Assembly: GCA_030648135.1 (NCBI GenBank)
Contig: JAUSIF010000068.1
Span: 1-14,887, forward strand
Origin: Xanthobacteraceae bacterium
Lineage (GTDB): Bacteria; Pseudomonadota; Alphaproteobacteria; Rhizobiales; Xanthobacteraceae
DNA: 14,887 nt
Reading direction: 5' to 3'
Under the pieces are notes generated by a model. It searched no databases. It was not told the origin of the DNA and saw only the letters and a program-made list of their open reading frames with translations. Of the stretch, positions 7,615 to 14,464 are shown piece after piece. Each line of letters starts with the position of its first letter. Positions within the stretch are counted from its first letter, which is position 1. The position numbers and the translations under genes were made by a program.

Positions 7615-9840
7615 TCAGCTCGGCCGGCTCGCGAACGCGGCCTTGACCCGTTCGGGCGTGAACGGAATCGTCCGCAGCCGCGCCCCGGTCGCATCGAACA
7701 CGGCGTTGGCGAGCGCGGCGCCGACCGGCGTGCACGCGGCCTCGCCGGCCCCGAGCGGCGGCATGCTCGGCCGGTCGACCAGATCGATGTCGAGCTTGGG
7801 CGCCTCGGTAAAGGTCAGGATCGGATAACTCGCCCAGTCGACGTTGGTCACGCGCGAGCGGTCGAACTTCACCTCTTCCTTCAGCACCCGGCTCAGCGTC
7901 TGCAGGATGCTGCCCTCGACCTGCGCGCGCACGCCGTCTGGATTGATGATCTGCCCGCAGTCGTGCGCGCAGACGACGCGCTCGACCTTGATCTTGCCGC
8001 TCGATCGCTCGACCGCGACCTCCATGCCCATCGCGACGTAGGTCTCGGTGTGCTTGTAGTGGACATAGGAAATGCCGCGTCCGCGCGCGATCGCGGCGTC
8101 CTTGTCGGTCCCCGGAGACCGCCGCGGCTGCCATTGCATCAGCGCGGCCGTGCGCTTGATGACCTCCACGCCGCGCGGGTCCTTGAGCCCGCGCAGGCGG
8201 AACTCGACCGGATCGAGGCCGGCCGCCGCCGCCAGCTCGTCGATGAAGCTCTCGACCGCGAAGCAATTGGCCGGCTTGCCGGGCGACCGCAGCGGGGCCG
8301 GGCGCAGCGGCGCATCCTTCAGCCAGTGCGCGACGACCTGAACGCTGTTCGCCGCATAGGGTGGATCGCCGTTTTGCGAGATCAGACCGGGGTTGAGCCC
8401 GCGCACGTCGTCGAGCCCGGCGGCCGCGGGCGCGAGCAACGGAATGTTGGGCATTCCCCGCGTCGTCTGAGGAATCCACATCTCGGCGCGCCAGTCGAGG
8501 ATATGGCCTTCCGCATCGACCGCGCCGGAAATGTCGAGGAGCTGCGGCGGGCCTTTGGGGTCCCAGCCGTGCTCGTCCGCGCGCGACCATTGCACACGCA
8601 CCGGGCGCTCGACCGCACGCGACAGGATGGCGGCGTCCGCCGCGGCGTCCTCGTGGCCGTTCATGCCGTAGCAGCCGGAGCCTTCGAGATAGATCAGCCG
8701 CACCTTCTCCTTGGGCAAGCCGAGGAACCTGGCAAAGGTATTGCGATTGCCATGCGTGCCCTGCGAGGCCGTCCATACCGTCGCTCCATCGCCGCGCACG
8801 TCGGCGATGGCGCAGGAGGGACCGAGCGAGGCGTGGCTCTGCATCGGCCAGAAGTAGCTGGCCTTGAGCGCCTTGGCGCCTTCCGGCAATGCGCCGGCGG
8901 GATCGCCCTTCTTCACCAGGGTTTCGTCGCCGTTGAACGGGCCCGCGCGCAGCGATGCGATCAGCTCGTTCTGCTCCGGCAGGCCTTTCCATTCGCTCCA
9001 TTGCGCCTTCAGCGCGCGCGCCGCGCGCACCGCGGTCCATTCGTCGCTGGCGACGACGGCGAGGAAGTTTTTGATGCGAATGACCTTCACTCCCGGGAGC
9101 TTCCCGACCGAGGACTCGTCGACCGAGACGAGATCGGCGCCGACCGCCGGCGGACGGATCACCCGGCCGTGCAGCATGCCCGGCACGCTGAAGTCGTGCA
9201 TGTAAACGTGACTGCCGGCGCATTTTGCCGGCACGTCGGGCCGCGGCAGCGGCTTGCCGACGATCGTGTGGGTCGTCGGGTCCTTGACCGGCGCCTTGGG
9301 ATCGAGCTTGAGGTCGAACTGCTTGCCGGCGAGCAGGTCGGCGAACTTGACGCCGGCGCCGCCGGACGCGGGTTTCACCATCCCGTCGGCGACGACGAGA
9401 TCGGCGGCGGGAACGTTGAGCCGCTTCGAGGCGAGATCGACCAGCGCCTTCTTCGCGGTCGCCGCCGCCTGGCGGATCTGCATGCCGCCGCGCTGAATGC
9501 CGTTCGAGCCGGAGGTGCGTCCCTGGTCGGGCGTGAGCGCGGTATCGCCCTCGACATACCTGATCTTGTCGACGCCGATGCCGAGTTCCTCGGCCGCGAT
9601 CTGGCGGATGGCGATGCGTAAGCCCTGGCCGAGATCGACCTTGCCGCAATAAACGGTGATGGTTCCGTCGCCGTTGACGGCAAGGAAGGCGTCGACCTCC
9701 TTGCTGTCGAGCACGCGCGGACCAGCGCCTTGCGCCGGCGCAGCCTTGGGGAAACCGGCGAGCGTAAAGGCGACGGTGAGCGCGCCGCCCTTGAGAACCG
9801 CGCGGCGGGAGAAGCGAGACGTGGCGATGGGGGCGTTCAT
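7615..9840 (-). CDS. Molybdopterin-binding large subunit, xanthine dehydrogenase family (IorB type), Tat-exported
   Basis: This 741-residue catalytic subunit belongs to the molybdenum hydroxylases (xanthine oxidase family), which hydroxylate N-heterocycles or oxidise aldehydes; the substrate cannot be read from sequence. The N-terminus is a twin-arginine signal, SRFSRRAVLKGGALTVAF, ending near PAQG at about residue 38, so the enzyme is periplasmic. Family segments include DLGQGLRIAIRQIAAEELG, the EGSGCYGMNGHEDAAADAA region where CoxL-type proteins have GGGFG, and near the C-terminus the LGAGEAACTPVGAALANA motif with the presumed catalytic Glu700. The Tat signal, the altered MoCo motif and the absence of an FAD subunit point to the isoquinoline-oxidoreductase-like (IorB) branch. 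I choose the ATG at 9840 because GGGAGG stands just before it and the Tat signal starts there; an upstream ATG at 9921 would overlap the previous gene. It follows the small subunit after one base. Confidence 0.92.
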   Translation of the reverse strand: MNAPIATSRFSRRAVLKGGALTVAFTLAGFPKAAPAQGAGPRVLDSKEVDAFLAVNGDGTITVYCGKVDLGQGLRIAIRQIAAEELGIGVDKIRYVEGDTALTPDQGRTSGSNGIQRGGMQIRQAAATAKKALVDLASKRLNVPAADLVVADGMVKPASGGAGVKFADLLAGKQFDLKLDPKAPVKDPTTHTIVGKPLPRPDVPAKCAGSHVYMHDFSVPGMLHGRVIRPPAVGADLVSVDESSVGKLPGVKVIRIKNFLAVVASDEWTAVRAARALKAQWSEWKGLPEQNELIASLRAGPFNGDETLVKKGDPAGALPEGAKALKASYFWPMQSHASLGPSCAIADVRGDGATVWTASQGTHGNRNTFARFLGLPKEKVRLIYLEGSGCYGMNGHEDAAADAAILSRAVERPVRVQWSRADEHGWDPKGPPQLLDISGAVDAEGHILDWRAEMWIPQTTRGMPNIPLLAPAAAGLDDVRGLNPGLISQNGDPPYAANSVQVVAHWLKDAPLRPAPLRSPGKPANCFAVESFIDELAAAAGLDPVEFRLRGLKDPRGVEVIKRTAALMQWQPRRSPGTDKDAAIARGRGISYVHYKHTETYVAMGMEVAVERSSGKIKVERVVCAHDCGQIINPDGVRAQVEGSILQTLSRVLKEEVKFDRSRVTNVDWASYPILTFTEAPKLDIDLVDRPSMPPLGAGEAACTPVGAALANAVFDATGARLRTIPFTPERVKAAFASRPS

Positions 9841-9841
9841 G

Positions 9842-10309
9842 TCAGCCTCCCTGTCCCGAAGCCGCCATGACCGCGCGCACGACCCGCGTATGGGTCCCGC
9901 AGCGGCACAGGTTTCCGTCAAGCGCCGAGCGGACTTCCGCTTCCGTTGGCTTCGGCTTGCCGGCCAAGAGCGCAGCCGCGCTGACGATCATGCCGGGTGT
10001 GCAATAGCCGCATTGCGGCACCTGCTCCTTGACGAAGGCGGCCTGTATCGGATGCGGCTTCGAGGCCGAGCCGAGCCCTTCGAGCGTGGTGACCGACTTG
10101 CCCTGCGCGTCTGCGATCGACAGGGTGCACGAGGGCACCGCGCGTCCATCGATCAGCACATTGCACGCGCCGCACTGGCCGAGCCCGCAGCCGAACTTGG
10201 CGGCGTTGAGCCCAAGCGCGTTGCGCAGCAGATAGAGCAGCGGTTGATCGGGATCGGAGGATTCGACCGTTCGGTCGCGGCCGTTCACACGAAGCCTGTA
10301 GCCGGCCAT
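9842..10309 (-). CDS. 2Fe-2S small subunit of molybdenum hydroxylase (IorA type)
   Basis: The 155-residue protein carries two [2Fe-2S] clusters that take electrons from the molybdenum centre. The N-terminal plant-type ferredoxin domain has Cys41, Cys46, Cys49 and Cys61 (GCGLGQCGACNVLID and PSC). The C-terminal helical domain has Cys100, Cys103, Cys135 and Cys137 (QCGYCTPGM and LCRCGTH). All eight ligands are present and the length is normal. It has no signal peptide; related small subunits are thought to be exported together with the Tat-bearing large subunit. GGGAG stands seven bases before the ATG at 10309. The stop is one base before the large-subunit start, so translation is probably coupled. 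No FAD subunit, cytochrome c partner or XdhC-like maturation gene is present, so the electron acceptor is unknown. Confidence 0.94.
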   Translation of the reverse strand: MAGYRLRVNGRDRTVESSDPDQPLLYLLRNALGLNAAKFGCGLGQCGACNVLIDGRAVPSCTLSIADAQGKSVTTLEGLGSASKPHPIQAAFVKEQVPQCGYCTPGMIVSAAALLAGKPKPTEAEVRSALDGNLCRCGTHTRVVRAVMAASGQGG

Positions 10310-10373
10310 GGCGTTCTCCCGTGCGGTACCCCTTTACGATGCGCGCAGCGCGGGATTCTCGCAAATGGTGAAT
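10310..10373 (-). other. Short gap between the mla operon and the hydroxylase operon
   Basis: Only 64 bases separate the stop of the MlaD-type gene from the start of the 2Fe-2S subunit on the same strand. I see no terminator hairpin with a T-run here and no convincing promoter hexamers. Read-through from the lipid-transport operon is therefore possible, which would make the terminator at 7488-7512 the end of a five-gene unit. Confidence 0.4.
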
Positions 10374-11519
10374 TTATCTGCTGCTTGGCGCGGGATTTGA
10401 AGTCACTCCGGACGCCCAAACCACCAGTTCAGTGGCCGCCTTGCCGAACGCCTCGCTGAGCGCGGCCGCGGCCATGGGCGCATCGATTGCTTTGGTCGGC
10501 ACGGTCGCGTGAAATACTTTCGCGTTGATAATTCGGCCATTGGCCACAATCTTGGCGCTGAATTCCACATCCGCGATCGGATCCGGCAGCATCGAAATCT
10601 GAAAACTACGAATGTCGATCAGCAGCTGATAATCGGCGGCTATCCCCTCCGTCGCCCGGCTGACCGCGCGCAGAAAGTTTGCATTCTCCAAACTCTCGAT
10701 GATTTTTGCCTGCAACAGCTTCGGAACGCTGTCGCTCCATTGCGCATTCGCAAATGTCGGCCCCTCGCTCCCGCTCGGGCGAACGATGATCTTCCGTGTT
10801 TCGAACATGATCACGGCGGTCGGCTCCGGGACCGCGAGTTGCCCGCGCGGCGTCTTGTCCAAGGCCGGGAACTTCCGCGGAGCGATGAGATCATAGACGG
10901 TTGGCGGCGCGCTGGCGGCTCCCCCGCCGGTCAGGCGCTCTAGACCGGCAATGATTCCATCGAGGCGATCGGAATTACGCGCCAGCGCCCCCGAGAAGGT
11001 GTTGAGATTGGCGATCGTGCTGCGCAGCGGTTCCGCATTCTCCGCCATAACCGTTTCGAGGCGCTGCAGCGCCACGCGCGCGGCCTGGGTCATGCTTTGA
11101 CCGGCAAGGGGATCGGCGACGAGTACAGGCGGCTGTCCTGGCGTCGTCGTCCATGCCGTCGGGGCGGGGCTGCCGCCCTGTAACGCGATCACGGGAACCC
11201 CCGTCAAACCCTGAAAGTCCAGTCCGGCCTGCGTGTCTGCGCGCACGGGGGTGCCGCGGTCGACGGCGATCGTCGCCGTCACCTGTCGCGGATTCTCCGG
11301 ATTGAGCCGAAGTTCGGTCACTTCGCCGACGCGGATGCCATTGAACAGAACGGCCGCCCCCGTCAGCAGTCCCGACACCGAGTTCTCGAAGCGAACCTGA
11401 TAGACCGTCCGCTCGCTCAAGCCGCTGGTGTTGTGCAGCCAGTATACGAATCCAAAAACCGTCGCGATGCTGGCGAGCACGAACAGTCCGATCAGTGCGT
11501 AGGGCGCGCGGGTTTCCAT
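10374..11519 (-). CDS. mlaD: MlaD/MCE protein fused to a PqiC-like ABC-transport auxiliary lipoprotein domain
   Basis: MCE proteins form hexameric rings that carry phospholipids between inner and outer membranes. The 381-residue chain has an N-terminal transmembrane anchor (about 8-28), an MCE domain (about 38-115: YQVRFENSVSGLLTGAAVLF, then GIRVGEVTEL and LDFQGLTGVPVIAL), a helical linker (about 140-197), and a C-terminal region (about 207-370) resembling the ABC-type transport auxiliary lipoprotein family (PqiC/DUF330), with VYDL, a conserved-looking Trp261 in AQWSDSVPKLLQAKIIESLE and DYQLLIDIRSFQI (297-309). That domain is usually a separate lipoprotein; here it lacks its own signal and lipobox and is tethered through the MCE anchor. 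GAGG seven bases before the ATG at 11519 supports the start. It lies nine bases after mlaF. I recall similar fusions in other Hyphomicrobiales, so the architecture is probably a lineage trait. Confidence 0.88.
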   Translation of the reverse strand: METRAPYALIGLFVLASIATVFGFVYWLHNTSGLSERTVYQVRFENSVSGLLTGAAVLFNGIRVGEVTELRLNPENPRQVTATIAVDRGTPVRADTQAGLDFQGLTGVPVIALQGGSPAPTAWTTTPGQPPVLVADPLAGQSMTQAARVALQRLETVMAENAEPLRSTIANLNTFSGALARNSDRLDGIIAGLERLTGGGAASAPPTVYDLIAPRKFPALDKTPRGQLAVPEPTAVIMFETRKIIVRPSGSEGPTFANAQWSDSVPKLLQAKIIESLENANFLRAVSRATEGIAADYQLLIDIRSFQISMLPDPIADVEFSAKIVANGRIINAKVFHATVPTKAIDAPMAAAALSEAFGKAATELVVWASGVTSNPAPSSR

Positions 11520-11528
11520 CGGTCAGCC

Positions 11529-12308
11529 TCAATGTACGGCGTGCGCGCGAATGCGTGCACGTTCGCCATAGAAATAGGATTTCACCCAGGGATGCTCCGA
11601 GGCGAGCAGATTCGCGATCGGCCCCACGGCGACCACCTTGCCATCGGCAAGCGCGGCAACGCGGTCGCAGACGGTATGCAGGCTGTCCAGGTCATGGGTG
11701 ACCATGAAGACGGTCAAGCCGAACGTCTGCCGCAGCGTCCGGATCAGCACGTCGAAATCCCCCGCTGCGATCGGATCGAGGCCGGAGGTCGGCTCGTCTA
11801 GAAAGACGATCTCCGGGTCGAGGGCAAGCGCGCGCGCGAGCGCCACGCGTTTGGTCATGCCGCCGGACAGCTCGGCGGGAAACTTGTCCCCGTCGTCGGG
11901 ACTCAATCCGACCATTTCCAGCTTGGCGGTCGCCAGTTCGTCGAGTAGCGGCAGCGAAATCTCGAGATTTTCCCGCATCGGAAACTGCACGTTCTGTCGC
12001 ACCGTCAACGAGGAAAACAAGGCCCCCTGCTGGTACAGGATGCCCCAGCGCCGGCCGAACGAGCGCATGTCCTGCAGCGTCGCCTTCTCGAGCTCCATGC
12101 CCATGATCTCGATCCGGCCCTGCCGTTTTGGAATCAAGCCGATGATGGTTCGCAGTAGGACCGATTTGCCGCCACCCGACGCGCCTACCAGTCCGAGGAT
12201 TTCGCCGCGACGCACGTCGAGCGAAAGATGGTCGAGCACGACCTGGTCGCCAAAACCGACCACCAGATCGCGCACGCTGATCGCCACCTGCTCAGCCGAC
12301 GCTTGCAT
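11529..12308 (-). CDS. mlaF: MlaF-type ABC transporter ATP-binding protein
   Basis: This 259-residue ATPase powers the MlaE-type permease for lipid transport. Walker A is GASGGGKS (42-49), the Q-loop lies around LYQQGALFSSLTVRQNV (91-107), the signature is LSGGMTKRVALARAL (147-161), Walker B is IVFLDEPTSGLDP (167-179), and the H-loop is His205 in FMVTHDLDSLH. The GALFSSLTV and LSGGMTKR variants are typical of MlaF rather than generic ABC ATPases. All catalytic residues are present. I choose the ATG at 12308, four bases after the mlaE stop; an earlier in-frame ATG at 12353 would overlap the permease and precede the domain by 15 residues. The C-terminal tail after about 238 (WVKSYFYGERAR) resembles the MlaF extension that contacts the partner ATPase subunit. 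Confidence 0.95.
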   Translation of the reverse strand: MQASAEQVAISVRDLVVGFGDQVVLDHLSLDVRRGEILGLVGASGGGKSVLLRTIIGLIPKRQGRIEIMGMELEKATLQDMRSFGRRWGILYQQGALFSSLTVRQNVQFPMRENLEISLPLLDELATAKLEMVGLSPDDGDKFPAELSGGMTKRVALARALALDPEIVFLDEPTSGLDPIAAGDFDVLIRTLRQTFGLTVFMVTHDLDSLHTVCDRVAALADGKVVAVGPIANLLASEHPWVKSYFYGERARIRAHAVH

Positions 12309-12312
12309 CTTA

Positions 12313-13449
12313 TTACATTCCGATCGACGCAAAGAATATCGCGAATACGCCATCGAGCACGATCACCAGGAAGATCGATTTCACCACCGACGTCGTGGTT
12401 CGCAGGCCAAGCGATTCGGCGCTGCCTTTCACCAGTAGCCCCTCGCTACACGCTATGATTCCGATCACCAACGCCATGAATGGCGCCTTGATCATACCCA
12501 CCTCGAAATGCGTCACCGAGATCACTTCCCGCAGGCGGGCGACGAAAATGCTGGGGCTCATTCCGCCGTACAGCCAGGCCACCAATCCGCCGCCATAGAG
12601 AGCGGCCATCGAACCGAAGAAGGTGAGGATCGGCAATGCGCAGACCAGCGCGAGCACGCGCGGCAGGATCAGCACCTCGACAGGATCGAAGCCCATCGTG
12701 CGAAGCGCATCGATCTCCTCGCGCATTTTCATGGAGCCGAGCTCGGCGGTGTAGGCGCTGCCGGAGCGGCCGGCCACCATGATCGAGACGATCAGCACGC
12801 CGAACTCGCGCAGTACTAAAATGCCGACCATGTCGACGACGTAGGTCTCTGCACCGAACTTGCTAAAATGAAAGATGCCCTGCTGGGCGATGATGCCGCC
12901 GATCAGAAACGTGATTAGCAGCATGATGGGCAAGGCCTGCCAGCCGACCCGGTTCATATGATGCACGGCGGAGGTCAGCCGAAACGTCCGCGGGCGTACG
13001 AGCACGCGAGCGATCACCCCGCTCAGGGCTCCCAACATGTCGAGAAAGGCGATGAGATCCGTTTTGAGCTCGGCTGCAGCGCGGCCGACGCTGTCGAGTC
13101 CGGCGATCAGCCGGTTTGCTCTTGCCCTAGACGACGGCGCCCGGCGATTGACCTCATGCACCTGGTCGATCAGGCCGCGATAATGTTCGGGCAGTCCTAC
13201 AAACTCGGCTTCCTGTCCGCGATCCCTGCTACGGCGGATCAGGCGCTCCAGCAGCCATGCCCCGAGGGTATCGAGCTCCTGTACCCTGGTCATATCGATT
13301 GCCACGCGCCGTATATTTGAAACGGGCAGCGTGTCGGGATCGACCAGCCGCTCAAGTAGGTCCGAATAAACGGCTGTCCATGACCCCACGGCAGCGAGTT
13401 CTAGCCGCTCGCCGGCGATGGTGCTGCTGAGGACCGGTTTGGAGCCCAA
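12313..13449 (-). CDS. mlaE: MlaE-type permease with N-terminal STAS domain
   Basis: The 378-residue inner-membrane permease begins with a STAS-like domain (about 10-100: VAIDMTRVQELDTLGAWLLERLI), comparable to the separate MlaB protein of E. coli, followed by a MlaE domain (about 150-378). The MlaE part shows the family core REFGVLIVSIMVAGRSGSAY, then ELGSMKMREEIDALRTMGFDP (about 214-256), and several hydrophobic spans near 170-190, 205-225, 265-295, 322-340 and 358-376. With mlaB fused here, the operon needs only three genes. The start is a TTG at 13449-13447: GGAGG stands five bases before it, no in-frame ATG occurs before residue 53, and later starts would destroy the STAS domain. The gene opens the operon and is followed by mlaF after four bases. 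An FNR-type palindrome lies 63 bases upstream. Confidence 0.93.
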   Translation of the reverse strand: MGSKPVLSSTIAGERLELAAVGSWTAVYSDLLERLVDPDTLPVSNIRRVAIDMTRVQELDTLGAWLLERLIRRSRDRGQEAEFVGLPEHYRGLIDQVHEVNRRAPSSRARANRLIAGLDSVGRAAAELKTDLIAFLDMLGALSGVIARVLVRPRTFRLTSAVHHMNRVGWQALPIMLLITFLIGGIIAQQGIFHFSKFGAETYVVDMVGILVLREFGVLIVSIMVAGRSGSAYTAELGSMKMREEIDALRTMGFDPVEVLILPRVLALVCALPILTFFGSMAALYGGGLVAWLYGGMSPSIFVARLREVISVTHFEVGMIKAPFMALVIGIIACSEGLLVKGSAESLGLRTTTSVVKSIFLVIVLDGVFAIFFASIGM

Positions 13450-13459
13450 TGTTCCCTCC
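13447..13459 (-). promoter_or_regulatory. Ribosome site with TTG start for the STAS-MlaE gene
   Basis: On the minus strand GGAGGGAACA runs directly into TTG, giving a strong Shine-Dalgarno sequence five bases before a TTG codon. It decides the start, because the frame has no ATG near the beginning of the STAS domain. A TTG start may lower translation of the first gene of the operon. Confidence 0.7.
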
Positions 13460-13511
13460 AGCTACCGCGTGAGTAGTAATTTCAAGACAACAGCTGCCTG
13501 TTTGAAGATCA

Positions 13512-13525
13512 TTGACTTGTGTCAA
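13512..13525 (-). promoter_or_regulatory. FNR/FixK-type palindrome upstream of the mla operon
   Basis: TTGACTTGTGTCAA is a perfect TTGAC-N4-GTCAA inverted repeat. It fits the general TTG-N8-CAA pattern of FNR/FixK/Crp-family sites, but with C/G in place of T/A at the inner arm position of the FNR consensus. Its centre is about 70 bases upstream of the TTG start. If it acts as an activator site at -41, transcription would begin near 13477 and leave a leader of about 28 bases. A convincing -10 hexamer is not visible there. Confidence 0.45.
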
Positions 13526-13957
13526 AATTGCCGTGCGGATCTGCTCAGTAACACATTAGCAACATTACGCATTACCAAATAGGCCGTCGCGCGACGCGAT
13601 CTGTTTGCTCGGCGACCTCGATAACACACAATATTGGAAATCTTGGCTTTACGGTCGAGCTTCGTAGAACTCGAGCAAGCGGCAAATTGGGTCACAGGAG
13701 ATAGCGCGTCAGTGGAAGGAAAATAGATTCAAAGTCGGCCTGCATCGGGCCATTGAAACTCAAAGGAAATGAATGGGCATAAAACCAAACTATTTTATTC
13801 TTCGCTGGAGAAGCGGACATGATGGGCTCGTTCTGTCGCTCCAGCCACGAACTCGTCTTCGTATTCGAGACGAGAACCGCGCCGAATACAAACACCGTCG
13901 AACGCGGCCGCCGAGGCCGGGCGGCGTCGCGCCGCCCGCCGGCGTTCTTGTCGCCTA
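13526..13957. other. Non-coding, partly AT-rich region between mlaE and the DUF3551-like gene
   Basis: No open frame here looks like a real protein: those present have mixed composition, no ribosome site and no recognisable domain. The stretch 13730-13810 is clearly richer in A and T than the genes around it. Structures seen are the 12-base palindrome CGTCGCGCGACG at 13585-13596; a 7-bp inverted repeat GCTGGAG/CTCCAGC at 13804-13810 and 13839-13845; another, CTCGTCT/AGACGAG, at 13852-13858 and 13868-13874; and the 9-bp hairpin listed separately. It could hold the mla promoter, a small RNA or decayed sequence. Confidence 0.5.
13918..13938 (-). terminator. GC-rich hairpin after the DUF3551-like gene
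   Basis: CGGGCGGCG (13918-13926) and CGCCGCCCG (13930-13938) form a perfect 9-bp stem with a three-base loop, 19 bases after the stop on the minus strand. No T-run follows, so termination efficiency is uncertain, but position and stability fit a transcript end. Confidence 0.5.
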
Positions 13958-14188
13958 TCACCGCCAGGCCGGGTTCTCAAAGCAGCGGTCGGTATTGCCG
14001 GTCTTCGACTGTATGCATTGTGCCATGGTCTCGAACCGGCACAACAACGGCTGGGTTCCGCCGCCCCGACCGCCCGACGACTCCAGGCAATAGCGCTCGT
14101 TCTTCCGCAAATTCTGCGCGGCCATCGCGCTAGTCTGCGTCGCGATGAAGGCCAAGAGCACCGCGCAAGCTGTCAGCCAGGTTTTCAT
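13958..14188 (-). CDS. Small secreted cysteine-containing peptide, DUF3551-like
   Basis: The 76-residue product has a signal peptide (MKTWLTACAVLLAFIATQTSAMA, cleavage near residue 23) and a mature part of about 53 residues with four cysteines (Cys34, Cys50, Cys58, Cys69), probably two disulfides. The pattern YCL, glycine-rich stretch, CRFET, QC, then CFENP near the end agrees with my memory of DUF3551, a family of small secreted proteins common in Bradyrhizobium relatives, of unknown function. I choose the ATG at 14188 because GAGGAG stands about six bases before it and the signal peptide begins there; an upstream ATG at 14296 would add a 36-residue cysteine- and arginine-rich leader before the signal. 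The gene stands alone between non-coding regions. Confidence 0.75.
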   Translation of the reverse strand: MKTWLTACAVLLAFIATQTSAMAAQNLRKNERYCLESSGGRGGGTQPLLCRFETMAQCIQSKTGNTDRCFENPAWR

Positions 14189-14387
14189 GGTGCGTCTCCT
14201 CTGTTTTGTCGATCTGCCAAACGCCGCCGATGTTTCCGGATTCCGGCAGACTCGTGAAGCTGAGATACATGTATGTTTATCAGTGCAGCAAAACATAGGC
14301 TAAACAAAGAACCGTGACTGCGAGTAACCGCGCGCGGGGTCACCTCACTTCATGTCCAAAAACAATGAATGTCGCAATTACTCATGC
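14189..14387. other. Leader and intergenic region upstream of the DUF3551-like gene
   Basis: No gene is visible. It should contain the promoter of the small secreted peptide; a perfect palindrome ATACATGTAT lies at 14265-14274, about 80 bases upstream of the start, and TTGCTG occurs just upstream of it on the minus strand, but I cannot assign a -35/-10 pair with confidence. Confidence 0.4.
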
Positions 14388-14435
14388 TGGCGCTCCCTGG
14401 GGACTCGAACCCCTGTTTTCGCCGTGAAAGAGCAA
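14388..14435 (-). tRNA. Degenerate 3' half of a tRNA-Glu(TTC), probable attachment-site remnant
   Basis: The minus strand shows an anticodon arm (stem TTGCT/GGCGA with two wobble pairs, loop CTTTCAC, anticodon TTC for Glu), a five-base variable region AAACA-like segment, a T arm AGGGG-TTCGAGT-CCCC, and an acceptor-like GGGAGC-G-CCA end at 14388. The 5' half is missing: no D arm or 5' acceptor strand complementary to GGGAGC lies upstream. One base also seems lost at the T-stem/acceptor junction, so position 49 has no partner. It is therefore not a working tRNA. A 3' tRNA fragment starting at the anticodon arm is what tyrosine-recombinase integration leaves at one end of an element. Confidence 0.6.
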
Positions 14436-14444
14436 TAATAGCAC

Positions 14445-14464
14445 GTCCACGGACATCCACGGAC
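14445..14464 (+). repeat. Two tandem 10-base repeats beside the tRNA fragment
   Basis: GTCCACGGAC (14445-14454) is followed directly by ATCCACGGAC (14455-14464), one mismatch. Each copy is itself an interrupted inverted repeat (TCC/GGA arms). Lying nine bases beyond the tRNA remnant, they resemble integrase arm- or core-type binding sites, though chance cannot be excluded. Confidence 0.45.

Noticed and set aside
7570..9621. Open frame of 683 codons on the plus strand opposite the molybdopterin subunit
   Set aside because: Arg/Ala/Gly-rich antisense translation without domain or ribosome site; the minus strand encodes the clear enzyme subunit.
7280..9649. Second long minus-strand frame (789 codons) overlapping the molybdopterin subunit
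   Set aside because: An out-of-frame reading of the same strand, extremely rich in Arg and Gly, and it runs through the intrinsic terminator at 7488-7512.
13692..13961. 89-codon minus-strand frame downstream of the DUF3551-like gene
   Set aside because: No ribosome site, no domain, and it crosses the 9-bp hairpin that probably ends the upstream transcript.
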